A stretch of DNA of 64,000 nt from NCBI RefSeq assembly GCF_009866655.1, contig NZ_CP047420.1:3658001-3722000 (forward strand), in the 5' to 3' direction. This document shows, one piece after another, positions 17,126 through 27,516 of the stretch; position 1 is the stretch's first letter, and the number at the start of each line of letters is the position of its first letter. A model generated the notes under the pieces. It was not told where the DNA came from, did not search any database, and worked only from the letters and a program-made list of their open reading frames with translations. This DNA is from Rathayibacter sp. VKM Ac-2804. GTDB taxonomy: Bacteria; Actinomycetota; Actinomycetes; Actinomycetales; Microbacteriaceae. The position numbers were made by a program, and so were the translations under genes.

Positions 17126-17680
17126 CTAGTCGACCCTGTTGCCCCTGACTGCTGAGACGACGAGCGCACCGGAACTGATCACCGCCGGCACGAAGCCGAG
17201 CAACGACTCCGCCGGGAAGCCCTGAACGATGAGCACGACGCCGGCTGCGAGGCCCCCGATGGCGAGAAGCTGCGCCCCGATGGTTCCGACGATCACACCG
17301 AAGGATTCCGCCCTGGTGAGCCGAGTCAGCGCTCCCGCGCGAGCGTGTTCGTTCGCGACATGCGCATCGACGATCTTCTCGGCACTGCCCGGAACGACGC
17401 GCTCGTATCCCTCGATCCTCGCGACCGGAGGGAGAGGACCTCGAAACGATCGGCTTCGTGCGATCGCCTCTACCGTGCCGGAGCGCTCGGACTCTTCTTC
17501 GATTTCTGCGTCGAGCGTTCGATCGACGAGACCACGGTCGGCGTCGGGTGACCAAGCGCCTTCTTCCTCTCACTCAGACGACGTCTGTCGCCCGTCGCTC
17601 CCACGAACGCGCCGTGCGTCAGGCCCCTGATCGCTGCTCGCGCTGTCGGTGTCATCTGCCAGACCTGCGTCCTTCACCAT
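17126..17680 (-). pseudogene. DUF2335-family membrane protein gene with in-frame TGA
   Basis: The frame encodes a typical DUF2335 protein: an acidic, disordered N-terminus, then GPLPPVARIEGYERVVPGSA, a short helix (KIVDAHVANEHARAGAL), and two membrane segments (VIVGTIGAQLLAIGGLAAGV; LLGFVPAVISSGALVV) before TAG at 17126-17128. The open frame is broken by TGA at 17570-17572, 36 codons after the best ATG (17680). No ATG, GTG or TTG occurs in frame between that TGA and the first membrane helix, so the conserved domain cannot be translated normally. Other upstream ATGs are at 17701 and 17734. GC content appears lower than in neighbours. It is a gene remnant or requires read-through. Confidence 0.72.
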
Positions 17681-17823
17681 GCGAGAGGCAGCTCTCGCCA
17701 TGTTGACGACCGAGAGCCCAGGCAAGGACGTCATCCGCTCGACCGCCGACACGGCCGGCTGCGCCCCAGGGAGGAATCGCCCTTCGTCTTTGTGCGACTC
17801 ATCAGCGAAAGGCACGGGAACGA

Positions 17824-17862
17824 CAGAACCCCCGGTCGGCTCTCGCTGACTCGGGGGTTCTG
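17824..17862 (-). terminator. Terminator of tRNA-Ser; copy B of the direct repeat
   Basis: An 11-bp perfect stem (CAGAACCCCCG / CGGGGGTTCTG) lies 3 nt from the encoded CCA end of tRNA-Ser. It shares about 38 of 42 nt with the hairpin at 13909-13944. Confidence 0.8.
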
Positions 17863-17864
17863 AC

Positions 17865-17954
17865 TGGCGGTACCGGTGGGATTTGAACCCACGGTGGACG
17901 CAAGCCCACACATGTTTTCGAGACATGCTCCTTCGGCCGCTCGGACACGGTACC
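17865..17954 (-). tRNA. tRNA-Ser (anticodon CGA)
   Basis: This is a class II tRNA: 87 nt plus encoded CCA. The acceptor GGTACCG pairs with CGGTACC, with discriminator G. The anticodon loop is CTCGAAA (CGA, decoding UCG). A long variable arm (GGGCTTGCGTCC) and a T-loop TTCAAAT are present. It is the only tRNA in this window with an encoded CCA. Confidence 0.96.
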
Positions 17955-18040
17955 GAGGACGAGTGTACGCGAGGCTCAGGAATCCCGCCAATCGGCGCGG
18001 GAACCGCGACCGGGCGCGGGTCGGACCGCAGAGCCGCGGC

Positions 18041-18937
18041 TCAGGCGGGCCCGGGCAGGAGGAAGGCGAGCACGCGTTCCCACTCGGAGACGGCGAGCAG
18101 GTGGCCGCGACCGGGCACGACCTCGAGGCGCGAGTCCGGCAGGCGGGCGGCGTACCACTCGCCGTGCAGGCGGCCGACGGCGGCGTCGTCCGCGCCGTAG
18201 AGGAGGAGCGCCGGAGCGTCGACCGTCTCGACCGCGAAGCCCCACTCCTGCAGGGTGTAGCCGACGATGTCCGCGGCCTGGCCGAGGTTGCCCTGGGCGA
18301 CAGCGCGCTCGAGCATCGCCAGGATCCGCTCGCGGACGCCGGGCGCCTCGAGCACGTCCGCGTCGGCGGCGTCCCCGCCGAGCACGCCGAGCAGCGACTC
18401 GGGGCTGGGCGACGGACCGAACGCCGTGTCGAGCGCGGCCGCGAGGGAGCGGACGGCCTCGTCCAGCGGCAGCTCGCGCAGCTGCTCGAGCATGGCCCGG
18501 TTCTGCTCGCCGACCCATGGCACGGCGTCGTCGGGCGCGGGCGTGCCGAGCACGGCGACGCGCTCGACGAGGCCCGGGTAGTTGGCCGAGAGGGCGAGGG
18601 CGACGAGGCCGCCCGCCGACCAGCCGGCCGCGCTGACGGAGGCGATGCCCACGGTGGCGAGGTACTCGGCGATGTCAGCGGCGGCCTGCTCCGGACTCGC
18701 GCCGGCGCCGGCACCGGCGGGATCGAGATCCGTGAGCAGCGCCGAGGCGCCGTAGCCGGGGCGGTCGAACGAGAGGAGTCGCACGCCGTGCCGGGCGGTC
18801 GTCGCGGGGTCCGGGTCGAGGCCGGCGGCCCCGGGCGCCGGGTGCGCGAGCACGACGACGTGCTCGGCGTCCTCCGGGCCGGACCAGGTGACTCCGAGCG
18901 CGCGGCCGGACTTGAGGGTGTGCACCGTCGAGGACAT
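18041..18937 (-). CDS. Alpha/beta hydrolase
   Basis: This 298-residue alpha/beta-hydrolase fold protein has an oxyanion strand VVVLAHPAPG (about 28), LLSFDRPGYGAS (about 54), the nucleophile elbow GWSAGG (Ser near residue 107), an acid in LLLYGADDAAVG (about 250) and a catalytic His in VPGRGHLLA (about 278). It resembles small epoxide-hydrolase/esterase-like proteins acting on unknown substrates. The start is ATG 18937; upstream frame extension lacks a signal. It stands alone between tRNA-Ser and radA, divergent from radA. Confidence 0.83.
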   Translation of the reverse strand: MSSTVHTLKSGRALGVTWSGPEDAEHVVVLAHPAPGAAGLDPDPATTARHGVRLLSFDRPGYGASALLTDLDPAGAGAGASPEQAAADIAEYLATVGIASVSAAGWSAGGLVALALSANYPGLVERVAVLGTPAPDDAVPWVGEQNRAMLEQLRELPLDEAVRSLAAALDTAFGPSPSPESLLGVLGGDAADADVLEAPGVRERILAMLERAVAQGNLGQAADIVGYTLQEWGFAVETVDAPALLLYGADDAAVGRLHGEWYAARLPDSRLEVVPGRGHLLAVSEWERVLAFLLPGPA

Positions 18938-19176
18938 GTGCTCAGTCTTCCGCAGACGACCGACACCGCCCGCGCGCCGCTCGGGCACCCGCAGGACTCC
19001 TCCCCCGCGAGCCGGGTGGACGCACTCTCCACCGTCCGGGCGCGGCGCGTCGCGGTGTCGGCGGCACCCGCTATCGTCGAAGACACGTTCGAAGGAACGC
19101 TCCGATGTCGGAGGCCGGCCGTAGTGTCGCCGGTGCTCCACTCCCCCCGCACTCCCCCCCGGCCCGGAAGGACCCC

Positions 19177-20532
19177 ATGGCCTCCTCGAAGACGCGCACC
19201 GCCGCCTACCGCTGCTCCGAGTGCGGCTGGACGACCGCGAAGTGGGTCGGCCGCTGCGGCGAGTGCCAGCAGTGGGGCTCCGTGATCGAGAGCACCGAGC
19301 GCACCGGCCTGGTCCGCGCGGTGGCCGCCGTCGCGCCCACCGCGGCGCGGCTCGCGAAGCCGATCACGCAGATCGAGACCACCTCCGCCGCGCACCGGCC
19401 CACGGGCGTCGGCGAGCTCGACCGCGTGCTCGGCGGCGGCATCGTCAACGGCGCCGTCGTCCTCCTCTCCGGCGAGCCGGGCGTCGGCAAGTCGACCCTG
19501 CTGCTCGAGGTCGCCTCCCGCGCCGCAGCCGAGGGTCAGCGCGTGCTCTACGTCAGCGCGGAGGAGTCCGCCGCCCAGGTGCGGATGCGCGCCGAGCGCA
19601 CCGGCGCCATGCACGACAGCCTCTTCCTCGCCGCCGAGACCGACCTCGCCACGGTCCTCGGCCAGATCGACGAGGTCCGGCCGGACCTCCTCATCGTCGA
19701 CTCCGTGCAGACCGTGGCGAGCGACACGGTGGACGGCCTGCCCGGCGGTCCGAGCCAGGTCCGCGAGGTCGCGGCGACGCTCATCCGGGTCTGCAAGGAG
19801 CGCGCGCTCCCCCTCGTCCTCGTCGGCCACGTCACCAAGGACGGCTCGATCGCCGGCCCGCGCCTGCTCGAGCACCTCGTCGACGTCGTCTGCCACTTCG
19901 AGGGCGACCGCCAGACGGCGCTCCGCTTCGTCCGCTCGCTCAAGAACCGGTTCGGCCCGACCGACGAGGTCGGCTGCTTCGAGATGACCGCCGAGGGCAT
20001 CGCCGAGATCCCCGACCCCAGCGGCCTCTTCCTCAGCCGCACCCGCTTCCCCACCCCGGGCATCTGCGTCACCGTCGCGATGGAGGGGCGCCGCGCCCTG
20101 CCCGTCGAGATCCAGGCCCTCGTCATCGCGAACGACGGCGACCACCCGCGCCGCGTCACCAACGGTGTCGACGCGTCGCGGGTCGCGATGATCCTGGCGG
20201 TGCTCGAGCGCCAGGCGGGCATCCCGCTGCGCCGCTGCGACGTCTACGTCTCGACCGTCGGCGGAGTGAAGCTGATGGAGCCGGCCGCCGACCTCGCCAT
20301 CGCCGTCGCCATCGCCTCGGCGCACGCCTACACCCCGCTGCGCCCCGGGATCGCGGCCTTCGGCGAGATCAGCCTCTCCGGAGACATCCGCCCGGCCTCC
20401 GGCGCCAAGCAGCGGGCCAACGAGGCCACCCGGCTCGGCCACCCCTCCCACCTCGACTCCAGCGCCTTCACGCTGTCGAGCGCGATCACACACGCCCTCG
20501 TGCCCGTGCCCGCCCGCATCCCGGTCGGCTGA
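19177..20532 (+). CDS. radA: DNA repair ATPase/helicase RadA (Sms)
   Basis: This 451-residue RadA is a branch-migration motor in homologous recombination. Domains in order are an N-terminal C4 zinc finger (CSEC at 13-16, CGEC at 27-30), a RecA-like ATPase with Walker A GEPGVGKST at 99-107 and Walker B LLIVDSVQT, the RadA-specific KNRFG motif (about 253) and a C-terminal Lon-protease-like domain (about 290-451, ending at HALVPVPARIPVG). The ATG at 19177 follows CGGAAGGA; a longer frame upstream lacks a ribosome-binding site. A TAGTGT box at about 19122 may be its -10. Confidence 0.97.
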   Translation: MASSKTRTAAYRCSECGWTTAKWVGRCGECQQWGSVIESTERTGLVRAVAAVAPTAARLAKPITQIETTSAAHRPTGVGELDRVLGGGIVNGAVVLLSGEPGVGKSTLLLEVASRAAAEGQRVLYVSAEESAAQVRMRAERTGAMHDSLFLAAETDLATVLGQIDEVRPDLLIVDSVQTVASDTVDGLPGGPSQVREVAATLIRVCKERALPLVLVGHVTKDGSIAGPRLLEHLVDVVCHFEGDRQTALRFVRSLKNRFGPTDEVGCFEMTAEGIAEIPDPSGLFLSRTRFPTPGICVTVAMEGRRALPVEIQALVIANDGDHPRRVTNGVDASRVAMILAVLERQAGIPLRRCDVYVSTVGGVKLMEPAADLAIAVAIASAHAYTPLRPGIAAFGEISLSGDIRPASGAKQRANEATRLGHPSHLDSSAFTLSSAITHALVPVPARIPVG

Positions 20533-20589
20533 GGGCGGCACGCCGAGCCGCACGCCGCGCAGGCCCCGCGAGAGGCGGCACCGAGCGGG

Positions 20590-22548
20590 CTAGACCCCGC
20601 CTCCGCCGCCGCCTCCGCCGCCGCCACCGGAGCTGCCGCCGCCGCCCGCGCCGCCGCTCGACGAGCTCGACGACGACCCGACGTAGCTCGACGCGGACGA
20701 GGAGAACGACGCGACGCTCCCGGCGAACGCCGCCGCCTGGAAGCCGGCCCGCCCCGAGTACCAGCCCGGGCTCTCCCCCGTCTGCTCGTACGCGCTAGCC
20801 AGCGCCGCCGACCACTCCTTCTCGAGACCGAGGAGGACGGCCCACGGCAACAGCCGCTCGGTGACCTCGACCACCTCGATCGGCCCGACGCTGCGACGGT
20901 CGGCGCCCCGGGGCGACTGCAGCATGGCGAAGCGGTCGGCCTCGGCCAGCCGCAGATACAGCGTCAGCCCCTTCAGGTGATCGCGCAGCTCCGCGCCCGC
21001 CGCCGTCAGCGGCACCTTCGCGAGGAGGACGCAGATCGCGGCGCCCAGCGCGACCGCCACGAGCACCAGGACGAACGGGAGCGGCCCGCCGAGCTTCGCG
21101 ACCAGCAGCAGTGCACCGCCTAGGACGGCGCCGATCGACGCGACCACCGCCAGCAGGGCCAGGAGCACCGAGCCGCGCACCGTTCCCGGTCGCCGCAGCC
21201 CCTCCTGCGTCACCCGCTTCGACATCCCCGTCTGGAACGCCGACACGGCCTTCCCGAGCTCCTTGTCCTTCTCGCTCAGATCGCGGACCTCGCCCGGCCG
21301 GGGCGCCGCACCGAAGGCGATGTCGAAGAACTCGCGGTCCACGGGAGGGATCGCCCGCGGCCGGCCGGCGCGTCGCGGCGAGGCCGTCGCGGGGTCGAGC
21401 ACCCGGAGCAGGAACGCCGGCTTCTTCGCCGACCCGCCCTTCGCCGACTCCTTCTCCTCGACCCGGACCAGCCCGCGGACCGCCGCGTCCAGGAGCGCCG
21501 TGGCCGGCGCGTTCCACGACCTGCCGCGCAGCGCCGCCGAGAGGAAGAGCCCCTGGGCGGGCGGCTCGTACTCGGCGATCACCGTCGGACGCCCGGGGGC
21601 GTCGCGCAGCACCGTCGCCCGCCGGTGGACCGCCGCGACGAGCACCCCGAGCAGCACCAGCAGCGACCCCAGCTGCACCCACGCCCAGGCGGAGGCGAAG
21701 TAGCCGTCGTCGCGCGGCGTGAAGGTCCCGGGAGCGAAGCCGACCGCGACCGTCACGTTCTCGTACGCCGCCAGATCGGTCCCGCTCGCGGTCACCACGG
21801 CGCCGTCGCGGCCGATCGAGCAGCCGTCGGTGGACCCGGCCGCGCCGCGGTAGCAGGCGGAGGTGCCGGTCGCTGCGTCGACGAGTCCGCCGGTGAGCCG
21901 GATCGTGATGTCGTACCGGTCGAAGGGCTGGCGCCAGGCTGTGCCGTTGGCGTCCCAGTAGAACTCGTCCTCGCCGCTGCTCGTGCCGGAGCCGGGCAGC
22001 GTCACGTCGTGCTGGGTGTAGGTGAAGACGTAGGTCTGACTGCCGCTGACGAAGCCGTCCGCGGCACTCGTCACGAGCAGGATCCCGTCCTCGGTCTCGG
22101 TGTCGACGGGCCGCGTCCGCCCCTCTCCGTCCGTCACCGACACCAGGTCGACGCCGGTCGGGTAGCCCTGGTATTCGAGCGGGATCGCCCGCTGCATCCC
22201 GCGGTTCTGGTCCTCGGGGAACTCCGCGACGAAGGTCTCGACCGTCGTCAGCGTCGAACGCCCCTCGGCGTCGCGGCCGAGGTCGTAGTCGACGGCGTAG
22301 CGGGAGAAGCGGAAGTCGTCCACGCCGCGTGCCGGCCCGCCGACGGGAGCGGCGCCGACGAAAGCCGCGGCGACCGGCTCGGCCTCGTGAACCGCCGCCA
22401 GCGGTCCCGCCGTCGCCGCGGGTGCCCCCGCCAGTGCGGCCAGGAGCATCACCACGGCCGCTCCCCCCGGGAGCCCCGCTCCGCGCACTCCGGAGCCCCG
22501 GCCCCTCGACGTCGTCGCGGACAGGAGCCGGCCGAGCATCCACATCAT
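20590..22548 (-). CDS. DUF2207 domain-containing membrane protein
   Basis: This 652-residue predicted membrane protein has a signal/anchor segment around residues 30-48 (AAVVMLLAALAGAP), an extracytoplasmic beta-rich DUF2207 domain (about 65-290, with DFRFSRYAVDYDLG and IPLEYQGYPTG), a TM near 305, a cytoplasmic section (340-460), a TM pair at about 475-530, and a C-terminal tail of Ser then an uninterrupted run of 11 Gly. The function of DUF2207 is unknown. The first ATG (22548) has TACGCT 7 nt upstream and no SD, pointing to a leaderless start. The codons for the glycine tail (near 20593-20640) are a slippage-prone GCC/TCC tract. Confidence 0.85.
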   Translation of the reverse strand: MMWMLGRLLSATTSRGRGSGVRGAGLPGGAAVVMLLAALAGAPAATAGPLAAVHEAEPVAAAFVGAAPVGGPARGVDDFRFSRYAVDYDLGRDAEGRSTLTTVETFVAEFPEDQNRGMQRAIPLEYQGYPTGVDLVSVTDGEGRTRPVDTETEDGILLVTSAADGFVSGSQTYVFTYTQHDVTLPGSGTSSGEDEFYWDANGTAWRQPFDRYDITIRLTGGLVDAATGTSACYRGAAGSTDGCSIGRDGAVVTASGTDLAAYENVTVAVGFAPGTFTPRDDGYFASAWAWVQLGSLLVLLGVLVAAVHRRATVLRDAPGRPTVIAEYEPPAQGLFLSAALRGRSWNAPATALLDAAVRGLVRVEEKESAKGGSAKKPAFLLRVLDPATASPRRAGRPRAIPPVDREFFDIAFGAAPRPGEVRDLSEKDKELGKAVSAFQTGMSKRVTQEGLRRPGTVRGSVLLALLAVVASIGAVLGGALLLVAKLGGPLPFVLVLVAVALGAAICVLLAKVPLTAAGAELRDHLKGLTLYLRLAEADRFAMLQSPRGADRRSVGPIEVVEVTERLLPWAVLLGLEKEWSAALASAYEQTGESPGWYSGRAGFQAAAFAGSVASFSSSASSYVGSSSSSSSGGAGGGGSSGGGGGGGGGGGV

Positions 22549-22621
22549 GTCCGCGAGCGTACGCGCGCGTGTCCCGCGCCACCTCCCCCTCAAGGGCGAC
22601 AGCCGGGGCGCGATGACCGGC

Positions 22622-23245
22622 CTACTGCAGCAGGAACTGCGTCGTCGAGCCCGAGGGGATCCCCGCGACCGACACCGACAGGTTGTACGCCGCGCCGCCC
22701 GCCTCGACCGCCTCGCGCCCGCCGGAGCAGGTGTCGGCCGAGGAGCGGGTGCGGTCCCAGGTGATCGAGCTGCCCGTGACCGAGGTGCCCGCCTGCAGCA
22801 GGATCTCGAGGTCCGCCGCGCCCGTCTGGCAGTCGGTCGAGGTCCAGACCGGGTCCGAGCCGCTGGTGATCGTGAAGACCTGCCCGCTCGTCCCGGCGTT
22901 GATCACGCAGTCGGCGCTGGAGATGTTGGCGAGCGACAGCGAGAGCTGCGGCGCCTCGTCCGGCCCGTAGCTCGTCGCGTCGGTCACGGCCGTGACCGCG
23001 ACGGTGTCCGCGGTGCAGGCGGCAGCGTCCGCGGGCGGTGAGCCCTCCGGCGCCGTCGACGGGTAGAGCGTCGGCAGCGCGGACGCCGTCGGACTCGCGC
23101 TCTCGGCGGCTCCGCGTCCGCCCGCCCAGGGCTGGAGCGAGACCAGCGCGGCGATCCCGGCGACGATCACCAGCAGCGCGAGGATCAGGCCGGCCCTGCG
23201 CCGCCGGTAGACCCGGGAGGGCAGGCGGCGGGGAGGCGGAGTCAC
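22622..23245 (-). CDS. Membrane-anchored hypothetical protein
   Basis: This protein of about 207 residues has a basic N-terminus (RRLPSRVYRRRRAG), one transmembrane helix (LILALLVIVAGIAALVSL, about residues 20-38), a Ser/Pro/Thr-rich linker, and an extracytoplasmic beta-domain with four or five Cys. It resembles DUF4232-like exported domains of actinobacteria but cannot be assigned firmly. The start is set at GTG 23245: a TAGCCT -10 box lies 6 nt upstream and directly abuts the alternative GTG at 23251, which therefore could not be on the transcript. It is in the same orientation as DUF2207, 73 nt apart. Confidence 0.72.
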   Translation of the reverse strand: MTPPPRRLPSRVYRRRRAGLILALLVIVAGIAALVSLQPWAGGRGAAESASPTASALPTLYPSTAPEGSPPADAAACTADTVAVTAVTDATSYGPDEAPQLSLSLANISSADCVINAGTSGQVFTITSGSDPVWTSTDCQTGAADLEILLQAGTSVTGSSITWDRTRSSADTCSGGREAVEAGGAAYNLSVSVAGIPSGSTTQFLLQ

Positions 23246-23271
23246 CGACACAGGCTACGACGTGCGCGCGC

Positions 23272-23781
23272 TCAGAGCGTCTTGAGCATGCGGGTGTTGC
23301 CGAGCGTGTTCGGCTTCACCCGGGCGAGGTCGAGGAACTCGGCCACGCCCTCGTCGGGCGAGCGCAGCAGTTCGGCGTACACCTCGGGGTCGACGACCTT
23401 CTCGCCGATCGGCGCGTAGCCGTGGCGCTCGAAGAAGCCGACCTCGAAGGTCAGGCAGAACAGGCGCTTCAGACCGAGCTCCCGCGCGTCGTTCTCGAGG
23501 CGCTCCAGGATGTGGTGGCCGACCCCGCGGCCGAGCCAGTCCTGCGAGACGGCGAGAGTGCGCACCTCCGCGATGTCGTCCCACATCACGTGCAGCGCGC
23601 CGCAGCCGATGGCCGTGCCCTCGCCGTCCTCCGCGATGCGGAACTCCTGGACCGCGCCGTAGAGCACCACGCGGTCCTTGCCCAGGAGGATGCGCTCGTT
23701 CACGAGCGGCTCGCTGAGCTCCTGGATGAAGGGGACGTCGCTCGTGCGCGCGCGGCGCACCGGGTACTTCCAATCGGCCAT
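23272..23781 (-). CDS. Amino-acid N-acetyltransferase (ArgA-like GNAT)
   Basis: This 169-residue GNAT enzyme closely resembles the short actinobacterial N-acetylglutamate synthases (stand-alone GNAT ArgA of mycobacteria) that make N-acetylglutamate, the first arginine intermediate. Visible features are VRRARTSDVPFIQEL at the start, the acetyl-CoA loop VSQDWLGRGVGHHIL (about 80-95), and LTFEVGFFERHGYAPI (about 110-125). The ATG at 23781 has TACGCT 6 nt upstream and no SD: a leaderless signature. No arg genes are adjacent. General GNAT activity is sure; glutamate as substrate is likely. Confidence 0.82.
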   Translation of the reverse strand: MADWKYPVRRARTSDVPFIQELSEPLVNERILLGKDRVVLYGAVQEFRIAEDGEGTAIGCGALHVMWDDIAEVRTLAVSQDWLGRGVGHHILERLENDARELGLKRLFCLTFEVGFFERHGYAPIGEKVVDPEVYAELLRSPDEGVAEFLDLARVKPNTLGNTRMLKTL

Positions 23782-23807
23782 CCGTCCAGCGTAGGGCCGA
23801 ACGACGA

Positions 23808-23841
23808 CGAGCCCGCCCCTCCGGAGGGAGGGACGGGCTCG
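23808..23841 (-). terminator. Terminator of clpC
   Basis: An 8-bp outer stem (CGAGCCCG / CGGGCTCG) encloses a second GC stem (CCCTCC / GGAGGG). It lies 25 nt after the clpC stop and before the acetyltransferase promoter. Confidence 0.75.
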
Positions 23842-23865
23842 CTGTCGTGCTGCGGTGCTCCTGTG

Positions 23866-26376
<2,511 letters not shown>

Positions 26377-26508
26377 GCTGTCACTCCCTACAGAACCCGC
26401 AGGGGTGGGCTCCGATAGCTCGACTGTAGCCAGCGCTCCCCCCGGTCGGACCCCCTGTTCGCCCTGGGCGTGAGGGGCTATTTCCATGCACAGGCATAGA
26501 GTTCAGGC

Positions 26509-27492
26509 ATGAGCAATCTGGAGGAGCATCCGGACGAGCACGCGGTCGCCTCCGAGCCCGCCGCGACGTCGCCCGTGGAGATCCTCGAGGCGCGCCTCGT
26601 GCCGCTCGGCGGACCCCGCGCGATCGAGGTGCGGCGCACGCTCCCCCAGCGCTCGCGCTCCACGATCGGAGCCTGGTGCTTCGCCGACCACTACGGCCCC
26701 GTGCGCCTCGGCGAGGAGGCGGGCATGGACGTCCCGCCGCACCCGCACACCGGGCTGCAGACCGTCAGCTGGCTCTTCGAGGGCGAGATCGACCACCGCG
26801 ACAGCGTCGGGAGCCACCAGCTGGTGCGGCCCGGCGAGCTGAACCTGATGACCGCCGGGCGCGGCATCTCGCACTCCGAGGTCTCCACCGGCGCCCAGCC
26901 CGTCCTGCACGGCGTGCAGCTCTGGGTGGCGCTGCCCGAGGAGGCCCGCCTCGGCGATCCGTTCTTCGAGCACCACCGCGGAGTGCGGGTCGCGCTGCCC
27001 GGCGCGGTGGCGCAGGTCTTCGTCGGCGAGCTGCTCGGCGCCTCCGTGCCCGCGAGCGTCTTCACCCCGCTCGTCGCGGCGCAGCTCGACCTGGAGCCGG
27101 GCGCGCGGGTCGAGATCCCGCTCGACATCGCCTGGGAGCACGGCGTGCTCGTGGACGCCGGCCCGGTCGGCGTCGACGGCGTGGACGTGCGGCGCTCCGA
27201 CCTCGCCTACCTCGCGCCGGGTCGCGGCACGCTGGTGCTGACCGCCGGCGACGAGGGCGCCCGCGTCGTGCTGATCGGCGGCGAGCCGTTCCCCGAGCAG
27301 CTGGTGATGTGGTGGAACTTCGTCGGCCGCAGCCACGACGACGTCGCCGCGGCGCGCGAGCGCTGGCAGGACGACGTCATCGCGGGCGGCGACGCACACG
27401 GCCCGTTCGGCACGGTCGCGGGCTACCCGGGTCGAGCGCTGCCCGCGCCGACGCTGCCGACGGTCCGGCTGAAGCCGCGCCGGCGCGCCTGA
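26509..27492 (+). CDS. Pirin-family bicupin protein
   Basis: This 327-residue protein has two cupin barrels. The N-terminal pirin domain spans about residues 30-150 with metal ligands in DVPPHPHTGLQTVSWLFEG and the GRGISHSE motif (about 120). The C-terminal pirin_C domain follows, about 200-300. Bacterial pirins act as quercetin dioxygenases or redox-sensing modulators; which applies is unknown. The ATG at 26509 is preceded by TAGAGT with a 6-nt spacer, suggesting a leaderless mRNA. It is divergent from clpC and convergent with ndh, whose stop lies 24 nt away across a shared hairpin. Confidence 0.88.
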   Translation: MSNLEEHPDEHAVASEPAATSPVEILEARLVPLGGPRAIEVRRTLPQRSRSTIGAWCFADHYGPVRLGEEAGMDVPPHPHTGLQTVSWLFEGEIDHRDSVGSHQLVRPGELNLMTAGRGISHSEVSTGAQPVLHGVQLWVALPEEARLGDPFFEHHRGVRVALPGAVAQVFVGELLGASVPASVFTPLVAAQLDLEPGARVEIPLDIAWEHGVLVDAGPVGVDGVDVRRSDLAYLAPGRGTLVLTAGDEGARVVLIGGEPFPEQLVMWWNFVGRSHDDVAAARERWQDDVIAGGDAHGPFGTVAGYPGRALPAPTLPTVRLKPRRRA

Positions 27493-27506
27493 TCCGGCGC
27501 GCCGGC
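27479..27506. terminator. Convergent hairpin spanning the pirin stop codon
   Basis: A perfect 11-bp stem (GCCGGCGCGCC / GGCGCGCCGGC) has a 6-nt loop, TGATCC, that contains the pirin stop codon. It probably terminates both the pirin gene and the convergent ndh. Confidence 0.6.
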
Positions 27507-27516
27507 AGCGGCCGGG

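Noticed and set aside
17229..17630. Plus-strand open frame opposite the DUF2335 remnant
   Set aside because: No domain and Ala/Ser/Pro/Thr-rich composition. The minus-strand frame matches a known family despite its stop codon.
26377..26487. N-terminal extension of ClpC by about 37 residues
   Set aside because: The extension lacks homology and SD. MFERFTDRARR at 26376 is the canonical ClpC start with GGGAG upstream.
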